A stretch of 52,203 nucleotides of DNA from Acanthamoeba lenticulata (Eukaryota; Discosea; Longamoebia; Acanthamoebidae): contig NAVB01000417.1 of NCBI GenBank assembly GCA_002179805.1, positions 1 to 52,203 of the forward strand, in the 5' to 3' direction. Every line of letters starts with the position of its first letter. The first letter of the stretch is position 1. The position numbers were made by a program, and so were the translations under genes. The notes under the pieces were generated by a model. That model saw nothing but the letters and a program-made list of their open reading frames with translations, made no database searches and was not told where the DNA came from. Shown in pieces: positions 50,688-52,203 of this stretch.

Positions 50688-50945
50688 CGTGTGTGTCTAT
50701 TTTCTTGGTTTTTCTTAGTGCGCTTTTCCCGCCAAAGGCCAGCGAGGCGTGCGCTGGCGCTACAGCTGGAAATTGCTTGTGTTTCGGCGCGACCCGAAAA
50801 AAAGGGGGCACGCGTGGCTCCTATTCGCGGCCAGCAGAAGGAATCTTCGCAAGAAACCGACTCGATTGATTATACTTTGGGCTGCATTTCCGCCATTTCG
50901 AAGTGAAGTGTGTGCGGCTGCATAAGATAAGGAACAACCACCGCC
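50688..50945. promoter_or_regulatory. Divergent intergenic region, importin / Rab7
   Basis: The start codons of the importin (-) and Rab7 (+) genes are 258 bp apart. No open frame belongs here. The sequence next to Rab7 (about 50900-50945) has no clear TATA element. Confidence 0.35.
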
Positions 50946-52018
50946 ATGTCGAAGAAGAAAATCCTCTTGAAGATCATCGTCCTCGGTGAGTCGGGGGTGG
51001 GCAAAACCTCGCTGTTGCTGCGGTATGTGGAGAGGAAATTCACCATGAACACCAAGTCCACGATTGGTGCCAACTTCCTCACGAAGGAGGTGGAAGGTAC
51101 CCTCTCTCTCATTTTGCCACCTCTCTTGAAAATGTAATCATTTTGATTTAACCGTGATGGGCGACATTTGGCAGTGGATGAGAAGATCGCCACTTGCCAG
51201 ATTTGGGACACAGCTGGCCAAGAACGGTTCCAAGGTACTACTTTATGCTGCCTTTCTTATTCTCATTTCATAAAATTAACGGTGATGCTTGCCAGGATTG
51301 GGCACGGCCTTCTACCGCGGCTCGGATGGCGTCATCTTCGTGTTTGACGTGACACAAAGGAGAACATTCGAGGTACGCCTTGGGCCAGTCTCTCTTCTTT
51401 GTTGACTTTCTGCAAGAGGATTCACCTCGTGCTACGCGCACGTGCAGGAACTTGAGCACTGGAAAGAGGCGTTTTTGATTCAAGTGGGGCAGGAGGGTAA
51501 CAAGGACTTCCCAATGATCATTATTGCCAACAAGATCGATCTGAAGGAGGACAGAGTCGTCAGCCGTAAGGAGCTGCAGGTGCGTCACACTTACTGTGGT
51601 CCTCATTTTCTGTTCTCCCCCCCCCCCCCAAAATCCCATTCGTTTCCTGTGTGACGGGAAGCCTCCTTTAAGCTTTTATTTATTGATTCTTATTATGATT
51701 ATTATTTGCTGTCTGCTCATGCTGTTATGTTCTCTACACACAGGACTGGTGCGCTCAGTACGGCCTTAAGTTCTTCGAGGCCAGCGCCAAGGAGGATGAG
51801 AATGTCGAGAAGGCCTTTGAGGAGATTACCAGGCACGTGACAGCAGCTCTGCTCCCGTGTGTGTGTGTATATGTGGATGATTGCTGACGTGCACGTTGTG
51901 TCCCTCTTCTTCTACAACCAGGCTTGTCATCTCCAAGATGAAGCCGGAGGACGTCATGTACGACACTGTAGATTTATCTGTCGGCGAGAAGAAGGAGGAC
52001 AAGGGCTGCGACTGCTGA
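50946..52018 (+). CDS. RAB7: Rab7-like small GTPase
   Basis: Six exons (50946-51096, 51175-51234, 51296-51372, 51448-51579, 51744-51832, 51922-52018) give 201 residues. G1 is [10 protein letters not shown]; the switch I region is [14 protein letters not shown]3 is [11 protein letters not shown]4 is ANKIDL; G5 is [14 protein letters not shown]. The start [12 protein letters not shown] and the Rab7-type TIGxxFLTKEV assign it to the Rab7 group, which directs late-endosome, phagosome and lysosome fusion. The last residues GCDC give a CxC double geranylgeranylation site. The last intron (51833-51921) has a GC donor, needed to keep the frame into the conserved tail and prenylation motif. Complete length for a Rab. 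Confidence 0.92.
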
Positions 52019-52203
52019 GGAGGAGGAGAAGAAGACAACAAAACAAGAAAGTTGAGGAAAGAGCCAAACAAACGTCTGCTTTTGCTGGTGTTGGCGCGCT
52101 AATCAACAACAAGAGGGTTGGGCCCATGCGGGCTTGGTTGGTTTTGCACCCGACTCCACCCAAAGAGCTGGTTTCCTCCCCCCTTTGTTTTGCTGGGACT
52201 TAA
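52019..52203. other. Region downstream of Rab7, no gene seen
   Basis: The sequence after the Rab7 stop is presumably 3' UTR and flank. A chance open frame reaches the window end, but it has no recognisable protein and overlaps the 3' end of Rab7. Confidence 0.5.

Overview
This is nuclear DNA of a free-living protist, most like an amoebozoan of the Acanthamoeba type. That placement is an inference from gene content and gene structure, not from a database match. The evidence is GC-rich coding DNA, many short introns (about 60-120 bp, mostly GT-AG), very short intergenic gaps, a cytosolic hybrid histidine kinase beside ordinary eukaryotic genes (Rab7, importin-beta, SETD3, MRP-type ABC transporter), and yeast-like bifunctional thiamin enzymes. 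I saw no rRNA, tRNA, CRISPR or bacterial operon.

Layout. 1-0.8 kb (-): 5' exons of an amino-acid permease that runs off the window, with a disrupted-looking upstream part. 0.8-4.6 kb: a disordered stretch with a GC-rich orphan ORF, a broken DDE transposase and a small Cys-rich secreted-type protein. 4.8-12.3 kb (-): one large gene joining a CLU-type domain, TPR-like helices and a long run of leucine-rich repeats. 12.6-18.7 kb (-): ABCC/MRP transporter. 19.0-22.4 kb (-): scaffold protein with two SH3 domains, charged coiled coils, a Cys4 zinc ribbon and repeated R-x-S motifs. 22.6-25.3 kb (-): SETD3-like actin-histidine methyltransferase. 25.5-28.1 kb (+): Q/S/P-rich, probably nuclear protein. 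28.4-30.7 kb (+): PAS hybrid histidine kinase. 30.8-34.7 kb: two thiamin genes tail to tail, ThiE-ThiM (+) and ThiD-TenA (-). 34.8-38.8 kb (+): M1 aminopeptidase. 38.9-40.1 kb: rearranged M11 (gametolysin-like) metallopeptidase. 40.1-41.9 kb (-): orphan multi-pass protein with a mitochondrial-type presequence. 42.1-43.7 kb (-): JmjC protein. 44.0-44.7 kb (+): ICMT-like methyltransferase. 44.8-50.7 kb (-): importin-beta with an in-frame TGA. 50.9-52.0 kb (+): Rab7.

Functionally these are mostly unrelated housekeeping genes. The exception is the thiamin pair, which together encodes four activities of thiamin phosphate synthesis and salvage. Several neighbours are divergent pairs with about 100-280 bp between start codons (SETD3/orphan, ThiD-TenA/aminopeptidase, JmjC/ICMT, importin/Rab7), so shared promoters are likely. 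Exon coordinates quoted as exact were checked by hand for splice sites and reading phase; spans for the longest genes are gene extents including introns.
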